Shown: positions 9,621-21,527 of the stretch, one piece after another
Layout of the letters: each line of letters starts with the position of its first letter
How positions within the stretch are numbered: the first letter of the stretch is position 1
Assembly (NCBI GenBank): GCA_903813345.2
Contig: CAIIXF020000012.1
Span: 15,184,020 to 15,248,019 of the forward strand
Length of the DNA stretch: 64,000 nucleotides
Direction: 5' to 3'
Source of the DNA: Owenia fusiformis
Lineage: Eukaryota > Annelida > Polychaeta > Sabellida > Oweniidae
The notes under the pieces: generated by a model
Databases searched by the model: none
What the model saw: the letters and a program-made list of their open reading frames with translations, nothing else
Told to the model about the DNA's origin: nothing
Program-made: the position numbers and the translations under genes

Positions 9621-10200
9621 TGGAGTCCCATTTCAGCAGTCCTGTCATTTAAACATGTTCAAAATAATTTTTAAAAAAATAATGTGACATGTATAGTAGC
9701 CCGGACAGAATTGTTCAAGAGTCACTTTTTCTTTAATAACTTTTTTTTATTTTCAGTATTATCAAAATCTGATTACATATTTTATAATCTATTTGCTTGT
9801 AAAATATCAAGGAACATTTTTTTTTATAGTTGGGACCGTTGGGTTGCTCAGTTTGTAATTTAATCATTTGGATTAATATTTTTACGATGTACATAACTTC
9901 ATAAACTAGATGGAGTCCCATTTCAGCAGTCCTGTCATTTAAACATGTTCAAAATAATTTTTTTTTAAATAATGTGACATGCATAGTAGCCCGGACAGAA
10001 TTGTTCAAGAGTCACTTTTTCTTTAATAACTTTTTTTTATTTTCAGTATTATCAAAATCTGATTACATATTTTATAATCTATTTGCTTGTAAAATATCAA
10101 GGAACATTATTTTTTATAGTTGGGACCGTTGGGTTGCTCAGTTTGTAATTTAATCATTTAGATCAATATTTTTACGATGTACATAACTTCATAAACTAGA
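9621..10200. repeat. 290-bp tandem duplication
   Basis: Positions 9621-9910 and 9911-10200 are two head-to-tail copies of the same 290-bp sequence. Both begin TGGAGTCCCATTTCAGCAGT and end ATAAACTAGA, with only a few differences. The copies have no coding content. Confidence 0.95.
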
Positions 10201-11869
10201 TCATCAAATCATTAGAATACTTTCAAGGCAGGTGCTTATGCCAGTCAAAATGTCAAACCTTGCAGAACCCATGCATTTTCTGGTTCAATTTCAACAAAAT
10301 ATTTTGCAACTCCATTTAACATTTCCAGCATGGGATAAAAAATAAATTGACAATCATTATTGGAATATCTTGAAAAACATAACACATTTATATAAACTTC
10401 TATTTATATTATTCTATCTCTAAATAAAAACAGTCTCTTATCTAATGATATACATGTTTGACCTTTTTGTTGGGACAATAATGCATTGCTCCAAAAAGAA
10501 CGAGATCATAATCACCAATACTCTTCATAGAGACTGACATTGATATCAAAAAAATGTTTACAAGATTTTACAAGATTTTACTAAAGGATGGGTATCAATA
10601 TGGCAAACATTTTGAACACACGTTTCTCTTAAACTAGTCATCAAAAAATTCTGAAAATTTTACACATTGTCAATTTAATGGTCATCTATTGAATGGTAAC
10701 AATATAATTTGAAATAGATATATATGCTTTTCTCTATATTGTTTTAGAAAATACATCGGACACTTCTTTTGTTCTTGGTATCATATGTTCGGAATGAAAT
10801 GAAACATCTATCCGAACCTCATTGGAACAAAATGACATAAACACAATGGTCTCTCAATATTGTAATTATACAAAGGAAAGTTTGGTTGATTTAAAAAAAG
10901 TATCTTGTTAATGAAATTAAAGGCTTATCTTAGTTTTTATCTATTTCAGGGGTATTTGTTTTAATTTTTTGAATACTTTTTGTTAAATCAAACAAAATTT
11001 CCTTTGTACGACTATTATATTGGGAAGTGTAAGAAAATGTTGTATATGCTATTTTGTTCAAACAAGCTTCGGAAAGATATTTTATTTCATTCTCAAGAAA
11101 TGGTAAAAAGGAAAAAAAAACAATTGCACTAAAAAACAAAAATGTTAACAAAAACAGTTATATAAAATATATAAAAATTATTTTCACATTAATTGTTGTC
11201 AATAAGTCAATGTTACATAAAGGACCGTGTTTTTTACAGAATGTTTTCAATAATTGGTTTCAGAGAAAAACATTGTTGAATTCAATTCTCCATATCGATA
11301 CCAATCCTTTACAAGTTTTACAAGGTCTACTAGATTTACTAGATTTACAGTCTTTTCTCATGCACAAGCAATGCTCAAGTAAATTATGTGAGTGGCCATG
11401 CATTTTGAATTAAAAGTAAAACATTTTGATAATCTTTGAATCATTTAAACTTCAACACAGACTGAAATTGCTCATTAAAACATATTTGAACATTAGTAAG
11501 TTTTGTATATAAGGCATAGCAGCACTAAAAGTGCTTGGACATAACTTTCCTTTGAAATTTTAAGATGGAAGATAAATATCAAGATGGAATGACCGGCAGA
11601 TAAACAGATGTAGGGCTTCTCAATATCCCAACACAAACTTTCAGTTGGGTATAAGGAATAATGAAGCACAAATGCCAAAGAAAAAGGACCAAAACTTCTA
11701 AAGAAACCTAGTAAGAAAACCAAACTCTAAGCATAAACCTGTCATAAGAAAAAAAGACCTTATATATCCCAAAAACTGTGATCTAACGCAAGATAAATGT
11801 CTAACATCCACCGTCCCCTTAAAATTGAGAACAATAGATAAAACACCTCTTCCTTTAATGTCATTTGAC
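10201..11869. other. Gene-free AT-rich intergenic stretch
   Basis: Only short reading frames with low-complexity content are present on either strand. No exon-like segment with splice sites was recognised. The right end is the 3' flank of the minus-strand UGT. Confidence 0.5.
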
Positions 11870-13420
11870 CTAATTTGTTTTTTCTTTTCTTTTCCAACTA
11901 TAGGCTTTCCACCCAAGCTTACAAGTATACTTAAGAATCTGATATAACATGAAAAAGAACAATAAAAACACGAGGAGAATATCGATCATTAACCACTGGT
12001 ACCAAGGCATGTTTAAAGAAACTGGTTTCAAATGAGAACCGCCAAATTTCAGCACGTGGTTTACCCAGAATGCAATTTCCTGTAGTGGATCAGGAAGATC
12101 ATCCAAGATCGCCTTCGCTTTGAGAAGATAATCTTTGTATGTTTTATTATCAATCATTTCATTTATGTTCTGTACCAGTTCATCAGATGTGAATGTGTTA
12201 AAGTCCATAACAAGTCCATAGCCTCTAGCCTTTGCACGTTCAGCATTATGCATCTGGTCTAGAACAAGGGGGAAAGTGATCATTGGTACAGCATGGGCAA
12301 CACTCTCTAATTGGCCACTGTTACCTCCATGCGTGATAAACAGTTTTGTATTGGGATGTCCTAAAATATCATTCTGGGGCACCCATTCCATTAAGATCAC
12401 ATTGGAAGGTTTGTTCAGTGGTGCAATACCTTTGTATCTCATCACAATATGTTGATTTATGCGTGAAAATGCCTCCATTAGTTTTGACATTATGTGATCG
12501 GGGAATGAATTTATTGCAGACCCGAATGATAGGAGTATTGTCCCATGCTTTGCCTGACCAACAAATGTTGAAAGATCTCCTTTTAATGGTGAAACATTTT
12601 TTGCTGTAAAGCCTCCTACTATTTTATAAGCAGGATGTGACAAACGGGGATATTCCAATATGTGGTGTTCCATCATGACAAACCACATCTCGGATTTTCG
12701 ATGTAAATCACCGATGCAAATCAGCGGCTTATGAGGAACATATTTTCTCAATAACTCCTCAAAATGGGAATCTGAAAAAGTTGGCGTCGAGGTATAGAAT
12801 GCCAGAGTCAATAGAAAATTCTTCATTCGCTGAGTGAAGGTCATGTGATCTGATCCTGAGAAATGAAAATGTGGTTCAAATGAAGGTAATGAGGGTACGG
12901 CCGCACGCAATGGTTCTGGTAATGGAAAAAGAGTTATGAATGGAACATCATGTCGGTATGGTATAATGTATTGAATGCTGTTGGTGTGAATTCCATCTAA
13001 AATCATCAGGTCAAACTTTGCATCAGATATTCTTAATGTCATTTCCTCATCTTCAAGAAGTCTCTCTTGATCAGCATAAATTTTTTCAGCAAATCCTTTG
13101 AGCAGCTTGATTTTGGCAAAAGATCCCATATCAATTGCAATTTCATTCACTTTATCTTCCATGTTATCGTGTTCCCAAAATGATGCAAAATTATAGTACC
13201 AACCTTCGATTTTTGAGTATTTTTCCAAAATTTTCTTCATCCTTGGTGCGGTAAGAATGGTCACATTATGTCCTTCAGAACCAAGTTTTTCTCCAAGTAT
13301 CGCAAGTAAGTTCACATGGTTGTAGTGGTCAATAGGAAGAAATAATATCCTATAGGAATCCACAGAGATTAACCTCCAGCAAAAAGCCAAAAAGGGTAAT
13401 GCAATATCCTTAAAGTTCAT
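11870..13420 (-). CDS. UDP-glycosyltransferase (UGT), intact, family B
   Basis: A 516-residue ER-membrane UGT, which would transfer a sugar from a UDP-sugar to small lipophilic acceptors. I start it at the ATG at 13420, where a typical cleavable signal peptide begins, although the frame is open further upstream. The C-terminal half has the UDP-sugar binding signature starting at about residue 344: WVPQNDILGHP, then FITHGGNSGQLES and ending near FPLVLDQ. A single transmembrane helix (about 471-495) is followed by a basic tail, KRKEKTN, consistent with ER retention. The coding region is a single exon. Minus-strand copies at 18633-19190, 19262-20811 and 35597-39967 are its broken paralogues. Its upstream flank also matches theirs and supplies the empty site for the Kolobok insertion. 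Confidence 0.93.
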   Translation of the reverse strand: MNFKDIALPFLAFCWRLISVDSYRILFLPIDHYNHVNLLAILGEKLGSEGHNVTILTAPRMKKILEKYSKIEGWYYNFASFWEHDNMEDKVNEIAIDMGSFAKIKLLKGFAEKIYADQERLLEDEEMTLRISDAKFDLMILDGIHTNSIQYIIPYRHDVPFITLFPLPEPLRAAVPSLPSFEPHFHFSGSDHMTFTQRMKNFLLTLAFYTSTPTFSDSHFEELLRKYVPHKPLICIGDLHRKSEMWFVMMEHHILEYPRLSHPAYKIVGGFTAKNVSPLKGDLSTFVGQAKHGTILLSFGSAINSFPDHIMSKLMEAFSRINQHIVMRYKGIAPLNKPSNVILMEWVPQNDILGHPNTKLFITHGGNSGQLESVAHAVPMITFPLVLDQMHNAERAKARGYGLVMDFNTFTSDELVQNINEMIDNKTYKDYLLKAKAILDDLPDPLQEIAFWVNHVLKFGGSHLKPVSLNMPWYQWLMIDILLVFLLFFFMLYQILKYTCKLGWKAYSWKRKEKTN

Positions 13421-14536
13421 AATTCTGGTATATATTTGAAACCAATCTGGGTCAACAATGAGCCATAGAGACAACAATCATTGAGAAAATCGTTACAAAA
13501 AGTTCTGGTTGTATTGACACAGCCAGTTCAACGATTTCTCTTAAACATAAAAAGTGTATATGTTTTATAAAGCTAAGTCAGGGTCATGTTAAGGGCATAT
13601 TGAAATATGATTTTGAATATTGATAATGAAAGTTCTATGAACAAACACAAAGAGGCAATAATGCTCTCATTGATATCTGTAGTCTGCATGCTATTTCAAA
13701 ATACAAATGTTTTATCAGAATATTAGTTTTTGTAAGATCATAACTTAATTTTATGTTGAACTTTTTGAAGAAGTTTCGGGTTACCGAGCTCAGTGTCCTC
13801 CTTTTAAAAGCAAATTACAGTTTATTCAAATTGAGCTTTGGGTCAATATAACCTAAAAAAAAAAATGTCAAAAGACACACAGTGTCAATTACACAATTAC
13901 ATATCAGATGCAAAATGTTTGTATATTTCAGATAAAGGGTGACCCAAAATGAATGCAACCAATAAATGTGCTTGTCATTTCTATAACAAACTAGAAAAAA
14001 AAAAACATTGTCAGGGAGAAGCAAATGCCACCTAACAAAACCTGTTTTAATAAATAGCAGCAATCTTGAAAATTTCTTAATATAAGCATTCGAACCAAAT
14101 CAGTCCACTTGTGGCGGATATTTTGCAGCGAATTTCTTCTTGAGCAGAGCTCCTTTGTCACTAGGCATGAGCACACAAAATTTGAACCAAATCCATCAAC
14201 AGGTATTTGGGTTATGAAAGATTACATTTTTACAACAGCTCCTTTACAGTTCCTTTGTCCCTAAGCATCTGCATATAAAAGGACCAGGTGCGTTTATTGG
14301 CAAATACCCCTATGGTCAAAATAAATAATTCTTAGGTGTAACATGAAGAATAGAATGTTATATCACTCTTTGGAAAATATTAAAGTGCTCGGGCACACAT
14401 AGGCTGAGATAGGGGCCATTTAGTTCAGTAAGGTTGTATTGACTTACATGGGGCTGTGCATCATTGACTTAACATGAGGATATCAGCAGATCCCAAATTT
14501 TCAATTGGTTTCAATTGATTGTCACAAAAATACACT

Positions 14537-14637
14537 ATGACCTGAATCGATTGCAAACTTAATAATTTCACAATATGACACAAATTGTTTATCTCATCAA
14601 ATGTGCAAATATGAAGTTTGCAATCGATTCAGGTCAT
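14537..14637. repeat. Perfect 24-bp inverted repeat (stem-loop)
   Basis: Positions 14537-14560 and 14614-14637 are exact reverse complements, beginning ATGACCTGAATCGATT, separated by 53 bp. No target-site duplication or longer homology was seen at the edges, so it is recorded as a stem-loop only. Confidence 0.9.
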
Positions 14638-15773
14638 ACTTAAAATTAAAAGATTGTGCATTTTTTCATCATTTTTTCCCCTACAAAATGGCTATAGAAA
14701 AATGCTCCAAAAACAACTTTTACACTTATCAAAAATCATACAACTTTGTAAAACCAAAGAATATACTATTATATTTCATTATGTAGTAACATATGTGGAT
14801 AAGATGTAGGGATGCTTAGGATGCAAATGGATTTTGACATACACAAAAATACTTCCTGGTTTGGAATATATGCCTCTACACTTCATGATTTAATAATGAC
14901 CCTAACAAGTGACCTATACATCAATACAGTGCTGAATATAGGTCAACAAGATACTAGTGTGCATATAAATGTAATAATTAAAGCAGAATACTCATTTTGA
15001 AAAATCAGATGAATTATTTTTTCCCATGGGGAGATCCCAATGGAGGGTGTATAAGGTCCTTTGAACGAAATCAGTCTTCTGGTATTTGAGTTATCAAAGA
15101 TAGAAGTGGCTCACTTGGAGATTTAGTGGCCATCTTGAAAATATTTTCTTGAGCAAAGCTACTTTGTCCCTAGGCATCAGCATATAAATTTTGAGCCAAA
15201 TCAGTTAACTAGTATTTGAGTTATCAAAGATTACATTTTTTACCCAAAATGGTAGCCATTTTGAATTGAGCGGTCATATTGAAAATTCATTCTCAAGCAA
15301 AGATCCTGTACCCATGAATTTTGAATCTAATCTGTCAATCAGCATCTGAATTATCGCCTGAACAAAGAAACGGACAGATGGACGAACATACAGACAGATG
15401 AATGAACGGACAAAAAGACATATGGCTTTCCTACATCTCCCTCAAACTTTATTCGGTGGGATAACAAGATATATGCTTCATTTCTCACTGATATTAAGCT
15501 GAATTGATAACAAATCAATTCTAGAAGGTTCTGCCCTTCAATTGGTCTGTTTTTTATGACCTTTCAAAAACATGTTTGATATGACCAACTCAATGTTGAA
15601 GGCACTCCTAAATGCAGTGCTTGAATTTCTCAATAGACTAGATGTGAGTAGAAATAATCTCGATTTACATCATTAAATATTCAAAATGAAGTCAAAGTGA
15701 CGTCATATTTGAAATCTACATGTAAAAGTACATCTAGATATACCAGTTGTTTATCAACTCTGACCCTCAGTTA

Positions 15774-15913
15774 TGCCTGGGTCACATTTGCTCCGATCCA
15801 TCGGCCGGCGCCTGGCCGATTGAGTGTTTTGTTCAATATCGTAATAAATTTTGAACAAAATACTCAATCGCTCGGGCGCCGTAGTGAAAATCGGAGCAAA
15901 TGTGACCAAGGCA
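15774..15913. repeat. Foldback MITE, about 140 bp
   Basis: The two halves are inverted: TGCCTGGGTCACATTTGCTCC on the left against GGAGCAAATGTGACC plus AAGGCA on the right, with an inner stem containing CTCAATCG and GGGCGCC. TA-like dinucleotides flank it. A partial copy of the right end is at about 7438. Confidence 0.8.
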
Positions 15914-16453
15914 TTACAAAATCACAAAAAGTGAAATATCTTTTCTTGTATTGGACAGATAACATTTTCTCTTACTGGACATATTCTAATTTGCATAACT
16001 TTTAGATACATATGGGTTATATGAAAATTGAACAACTAAAACAGATGGAATTTAACCACAATCTAGCTAATTTTTAGGATTTAAATCTTCCCGCAGTTAA
16101 AAAAGCAAAAACACAGGCTAGTACTTAAAAATAATTCACTAGAGTGTGACAGTATAAGCACAACTGGACTCATGCGAAGATGGGAGGAGACTTGTCAATC
16201 ATAAAGCACATATAAGGTTATACCCTGTGCATCAGCTTCATTGAACAAAATATTCGTACAGGTCATAAGCATCGCGAGACATCACAGCCTTCTCTCAGTT
16301 TCCTTTCTTGTGCATTGCAGAGATGGTCTGAGTATCAGAATGGGTCTTAAGTTGCACGATAAAAAATTTGGAACAAAACTAACAAAATTAGACTAGAAAT
16401 TAAAACAGATGTACATGCTTTGAATGAACAGGATTGCCAGTTTCATCTTAAAA

Positions 16454-18031
16454 ATGGTGCTTAATCATTGGAATTTCAAGTTAAGCATTGCCTGTTGGCT
16501 CACTATTGCTTGCCAAGGAGCAAATATTTTGATCACACCTTTAGATGCAGGCTACAACAGCAGGTTGATGAACATGTTCAAACTTGGAAGGATCCTGCTA
16601 GGGGATGGACATAATATTACCATGCTATACTCTAATGCAATACACAATCAAACATTGTTTAAACTAGTTGAAGATCATCATGCTAATAAAGCATTTAATG
16701 TGATCACTTATAAAGAACCTCCTGTTGAACGATTGCAGCTAGCTTCAGCGACTGCAACTGAAGTTATGATGAATACGGTTGGAATGCCAGCGTCAGAATT
16801 GTTAATGCAATTATCAGGAGTGTTCCTCGGAAGTCTAAATGCAATTTTGGGTGATCATGATGCTTTGGAGGCAATAAATAAGGAACAGTTTGATTTAATA
16901 ATCGCTGATGATCATGTTCTGGTATCAAGAGTCCTTGGTGATTACCTAAATGTTCCAGTGATTACGTGTCTTAACATGGGGCCATTTTCTCTCATGTAGA
17001 ATACAATTTACCCTTTCAACCCATCATACATGCCTATTGCGCTACATACAAACTATAGTGATACTATGACATTTTGGGAACGAATCATGAATACTTGGGA
17101 AAGTATCAAACTCCATCAAATGGGGGATTACATAATGGAAAGTGGTCGGGATATTTGCCTGAAACATGGATTAAATTACTCTTCGTGTGACAATATCATC
17201 AATTTCTATCAAACAGTTTCACTTGTATTTATGTTTCGTAGCGATGTTCTACATTACCCTGCTCCATTTATGCCCCATGTTGTTTCAATCGGAGCATTCT
17301 TTCTTGATAAACACAAACCATTGCCTGACAGTTATAATGATATTTTGAATAAGGCGAATGAACATGGCGCTATAATTGTAAGTTTCGGCTCATTTTTATG
17401 CTATCTCCCCATGATTCAGGTGAACCTACTTGCCAAGGCATTTGGAAAAATGCCCCAACGAGTCATATGGAGCTATGCAGGACCTAAACCTGATAACCTT
17501 GGCTCAAATACAATCATAGATGAATGGATTCCACAGAATGACTTAATAGTCCATCCCAATGTGAAACTATTTGTGCACCATTGTGGAGTGGCCAGTACCT
17601 ATCAAGCCCTCAGTTATGGACTGCCTTATATTGGTATTCCATTTTTGTTTGATCAGAGATACAATTGCGAGAAACTGACAAACCGTGTAGGATCTGGACT
17701 GACCTTAAACCCTTTAGATTTAACAAGTGAGACACTACAACGTGCAATGGAGGATGTCATTAACACTGTCATCTATAGGGAGAATGCCAGAAAAGGTGCT
17801 GCCCTCTATCATGATCAGCCCATGGATCTTCGTGACAAACTTGTATACTGGGTCAATTATGTAATTCAACACAACGGTGCAAATCACCTGAGATCCGAAG
17901 GCATAAATAAACTGAACATATTTCAGTATTTCCTATTGGATATCATCTGCCTTATTTCAGGTATCATCTTGCTGATTCTTTTCTGCATATATCACATTTT
18001 GGTGCTGTTTAGATACATTTTGAGACTTTAA
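16454..18031 (+). pseudogene. UDP-glycosyltransferase family A copy with one nonsense codon
   Basis: This copy is collinear with the intact UGT at 33429-35009 from signal peptide to C-terminal membrane helix, with very high identity. A TAG at 16997-16999 (codon 182) replaces the TCG serine codon of the intact paralogue at 33975-33977. The frame is otherwise open to the normal stop, so a single base accounts for the loss. The donor signature, beginning WIPQNDLIVHP, is preserved. A polyadenylation-type AATAAA lies at about 18393. This is either a very recent pseudogene or an allele-specific null; a sequencing error is also possible. Confidence 0.85.
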
Positions 18032-18632
18032 AGAAAGATTGACCTGATAAACATGTATATTAGAACACACTGATATACATGCACACTAATAATATAGACT
18101 AATGGTGGTTTCTTCAAATCTAGGTTCCTTAAATAGGAGTGATTATTCATATGAAGAATATAATTTTATTTTACGAATCCTTTTTGGTAAGGCCTGAAGG
18201 AACCAAAAAGGCACATATAGTTTTACAGTTTTCAATGGTTAACTATTCCCACCTGATGCTTTTCACATGTATCTTAGAGAGGGGGCTTTGTATTAAAGAT
18301 GTGCCTATGTTAAAATGTTCAAATATTTACAGTTTCCTTATGGTTTAACGAGTCACTAATTCATTATGATTCATTTGTCTAGAAACATTTCACCAATAAA
18401 TCTCTCGAAACTATTCAACAAATCTACGGCCCTTTTCCAGATATCTTATATTGCCCTTGGAATAATTCCAACATCCAGAACCTCACACAGGATAATCTAT
18501 ATATATCTATTCTATTCATAATACACACGTATTTATATTCTTTTTTACTTGTAATTTTTTCATTGGCTTATAATCAATAAAATTATGTTATACTGACTAT
18601 TGATTTAACTTTCACTCTTAACGAGTTATTTG
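18032..18632. other. Spacer between convergent UGTs, part of the duplicated block
   Basis: The sequence is nearly identical to 35010-35596, showing that the duplicated unit includes both convergent UGTs and the spacer. The 69-codon frame present in both copies reflects recent duplication only. No separate gene is called. Confidence 0.75.
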
Positions 18633-19811
18633 CTAATCAGTCTTTTCCTTTGCTTTCAAACTCAGGGCTTTCCAAACTAGCCTACAACAGTGCTTTAAAA
18701 TCTGATACAAAATGAAACTGAACAATAAAAACACTAGGAGAATATCAATCATTAACCACTGGTACCAAGGCATGTTCAGCGAAACTGGTTTCAAATCAGA
18801 ACCACCAAATTTCAGCACATGGTTTACCCAGAATGCAATTTCCTGAAGTGGATCAGGAAGATCATCTAAGATAGCCTTCGCTTTGAGAAGATTATCTTTG
18901 TATGTTTTATTATCAATCATTTCATTTATGTTCTGTACAAGTTCATCAGATGTGAATGTGTTAAAGTCCATAACAAGTCCATAACCTCTAGCCTTTGCAC
19001 GTTCAGCATTATGCATCTGGTCTAGAACAAGAGGGAAAGTGATCATTGGTACAGCATGGGCAACACTCTCTAATTGGCCACTGTTACCTCCATGCGTGAT
19101 AAACAGTTTTGTATTGGGATGTCCTAAAATATCATTCTGGGGCACCCATTTCATTAAGATCCCATTTGAAGGTTTGTTCTGAAATTTTTCATTGGCTTAT
19201 AATCAATAAAATTATGTTATACTGACTATTGATTTAACTTTCACTCTTAACGAGTTATTTGCTAATCAGTCTTTTCCTTTGCTTTCAAACTCAAGGCTTT
19301 CCAAACTAGCCTACAACAGTGCTTTAAAATCTGATACAAAATGAAACTGAACAATAAAAACACTAAGAGAATATCAATCATCAACCATTGGTACCAAGGC
19401 ATGTTCAGCGAAACTGGTTTCAAATGAGAACCACCAAATTTCAGCACATGGTTTACCCAGAATGCAATTTCCTGAAGTGGATCAGGAAGATCATCTAAGA
19501 TAGCCTTCGCTTTGAGAAGATTATCTTTGTATGTTTTATTATCAATCATTTCATTTATGTTCTGTACAAGTTCATCAGATGTGAATGTGTTAAAGTCCAT
19601 AATAAGTCCATAACCTCTAGCCTTTGCACGTTCAGCATTATGCATCTGGTCTAGAACAAGAGGGAAAGTGATCATTGGTACAGCATGGGCAACACTCTCT
19701 AATTGGCCACTGTTACCTCCATGCATGATAAACAGTTTCGTGTTGGGATGTCCGAAAATATCATGCTGGGGCAGCCAATCCATTAGGAGCACATTTGAAG
19801 GTTTGTTCAGT
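18560..19811. repeat. 629-bp tandem duplication of a UGT 3' end
   Basis: The 3' flank plus C-terminal coding region of the family B UGT is repeated head to tail. For example, TGCTAATCAG occurs at 18631 and at 19260, a 629-bp shift. The junction lies at about 19182-19190, where TTTGTTC runs into the flank sequence TTTTTCATTGG. Confidence 0.85.
18633..19190 (-). pseudogene. UGT family B, 3' fragment from a tandem duplication
   Basis: Only the C-terminal third is present, from the WVPQNDILGHP signature through the membrane helix to the KEKTD end. At about 19189 the UGT homology stops and the 3' flank of the next copy begins. The fragment is therefore the extra copy of a tandem duplication of the gene's 3' end, and it has no start or substrate-binding half. 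Confidence 0.88.
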
Positions 19812-20811
19812 GGTGTAATACCTTTGTATCTCATTACAATGTGTTGATTTATGCGTGAAAATGCCTCCATTAGTTTTGACATTATGTGATCAGGGAATGA
19901 ATTTATTGCAGACCCGAATGATAGTAGTATTGTCCCATGCTTTGCCTGACCAACAAATGTTGAAAGATCTCCTACTAATGGTGAAACATTTTTTGCTTCA
20001 AAGCCTCCTACTATTTTATAAGCAGGATGGGATAGACGGGGATATTCCAATATGTGGTGTTCCATCATGACAAACCACATCTCAGATTTTCGATGTAAAT
20101 CAGTAATGCAAATCAGCGGCTTATTAGGAGCATATTTTCTCAATAACTCCTCAAAGTTGAAACTTGAAAAAGATGGCGTCATGGTATAGAATGCCAGAGT
20201 CAAGAGAAAATTCCTGATTCGCTGAGTGAAGGTCATGTAATCTGATCCTGATAAATAAAAATGTGCTTCTGAGGAAGGTAACGAGGGTCGGCTGCACGCA
20301 ATGGTTCAGGTAATGTAAAAATAGTTATGAATGGAACATCATGTCGGTATGGTATAATGTATTGAATGCTGTTGGTGTGAATTCCATCTAAAATCATCAA
20401 ATCAAACTTTGCGTTAGATATTCTTAATGTCATTTCCTCATCTTCAAGAAGTCTCTCTTGATCAGCATAAATTTTTTCAGCAAATCCTTTGAGCAGCTTG
20501 ATTTTGTCAGAAGATCCCATATCAATTGCAACTTCATTCACTTTATCTTCCATGTTATTGTGTTCCCAAAATGATGCAAAATTATAGTACCAACATTCCA
20601 TTTATGAGTATTTTTCCAAAATTTTCTTCATCCTTGGTGCGGTAAGAATGGTCACATCATGTCCTTCAAAACCAAGTTTTTCTCCAAGTATCGCAAGTAA
20701 GTTCACATGGTTGTAGTGGTCAATAGGAAGAAATAATATCCTATAGGAATCCACGGAGATTAACCCCCAGCATAAAGCCAAAAAGGGTAATGCAATATCC
20801 TTAAAGTTCAT
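19262..20811 (-). pseudogene. UGT family B, nearly full-length copy with a nonsense codon and a frameshift
   Basis: This is collinear with the intact gene at 11870-13420. The start is at 20811. A TAA at 20602-20604 replaces a lysine codon about 70 residues in, and one base is missing at about 20289-20291 relative to both paralogues. From there to 19262 the frame is open, including the donor signature and the membrane helix. With two independent lesions it is a pseudogene rather than a sequencing slip. Confidence 0.9.
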
Positions 20812-21527
20812 AATTCTGGTATATATTTGAAACCAATCTGGGTGAACAATGAGTCATAACAACAATCATTGAGAAAATCGTTTCGTTACAAAAAGTTCCT
20901 GTTGACACAGCCAGTTCAACGATTTCACTTAAACTTAATAAAAAGTGTATATGTTTTTAAGCTAAGTTAGGGTCATGTTAAAGGCCAGGGTCGGGTATAA
21001 AAGGCCAGTGGCAGTTAGGAATTACATCATATGATGATTTGATAATTTTGAAAATCAGAGCTCCAGAGGTTTTATTTTGTTTTTCCCTGATAACTTGAAA
21101 ACTACTGAACAGTTTTTGCTACTTTTTGTCACAGTTCAGCATGAACATATGTTAATTCAATATCTTGCTTCTTTTAATTCAAAATATCACTTCATTTTGT
21201 ATAATTAAGCCTTTTTATTTGAAAATGTACTGGTTTTAGGGGAGGAGTTACTAGGCAGGGATTTAAATATCTGACCAATGAGGACTCTATAAATTTGTCA
21301 TGTGATATTTACAAACACAAGCACATGGTGTTATTCTAAGAAAGCAAAGATAGCTCAGCTGTAGTTATTTGCACTAACCAGAAAAAGTATAAAGTACAAA
21401 CTTACCTCCCCACTTGTATTTTCTTCACATTACATATCCCCATCATGTATACAGGTTAATTCAGGTATATAATTATAATTCCACTTATTCAAATGTTTGC
21501 TATAAATCCAATGTCATAGGGTCATAA

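Larger units (their letters stand above)
13421..16453. other. Intergenic region between divergent UGT genes
   Basis: No gene is seen in these 3 kb. The first 400 bp match the flank of the Kolobok element (25540-25930). Two diverged copies of a dispersed repeat lie at about 14030-14290 and 15100-15350; both contain CTTGAGCA followed by a TTTGTC(C/A)CTAGGCAT block. A 24-bp inverted repeat and a foldback element are listed separately. Any UGT promoters would lie at the two ends. Confidence 0.55.

Noticed and set aside
10930-11413. Overlapping short frames on both strands
   Set aside because: AT-rich low-complexity translation without motif or splice signals.
18139-18348. A 69-codon plus-strand frame conserved with 35100-35309
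   Set aside because: Both lie in the duplicated UGT spacer, which is near-identical throughout, so conservation of the frame is explained by recent duplication. No motif or splice signal supports a gene.
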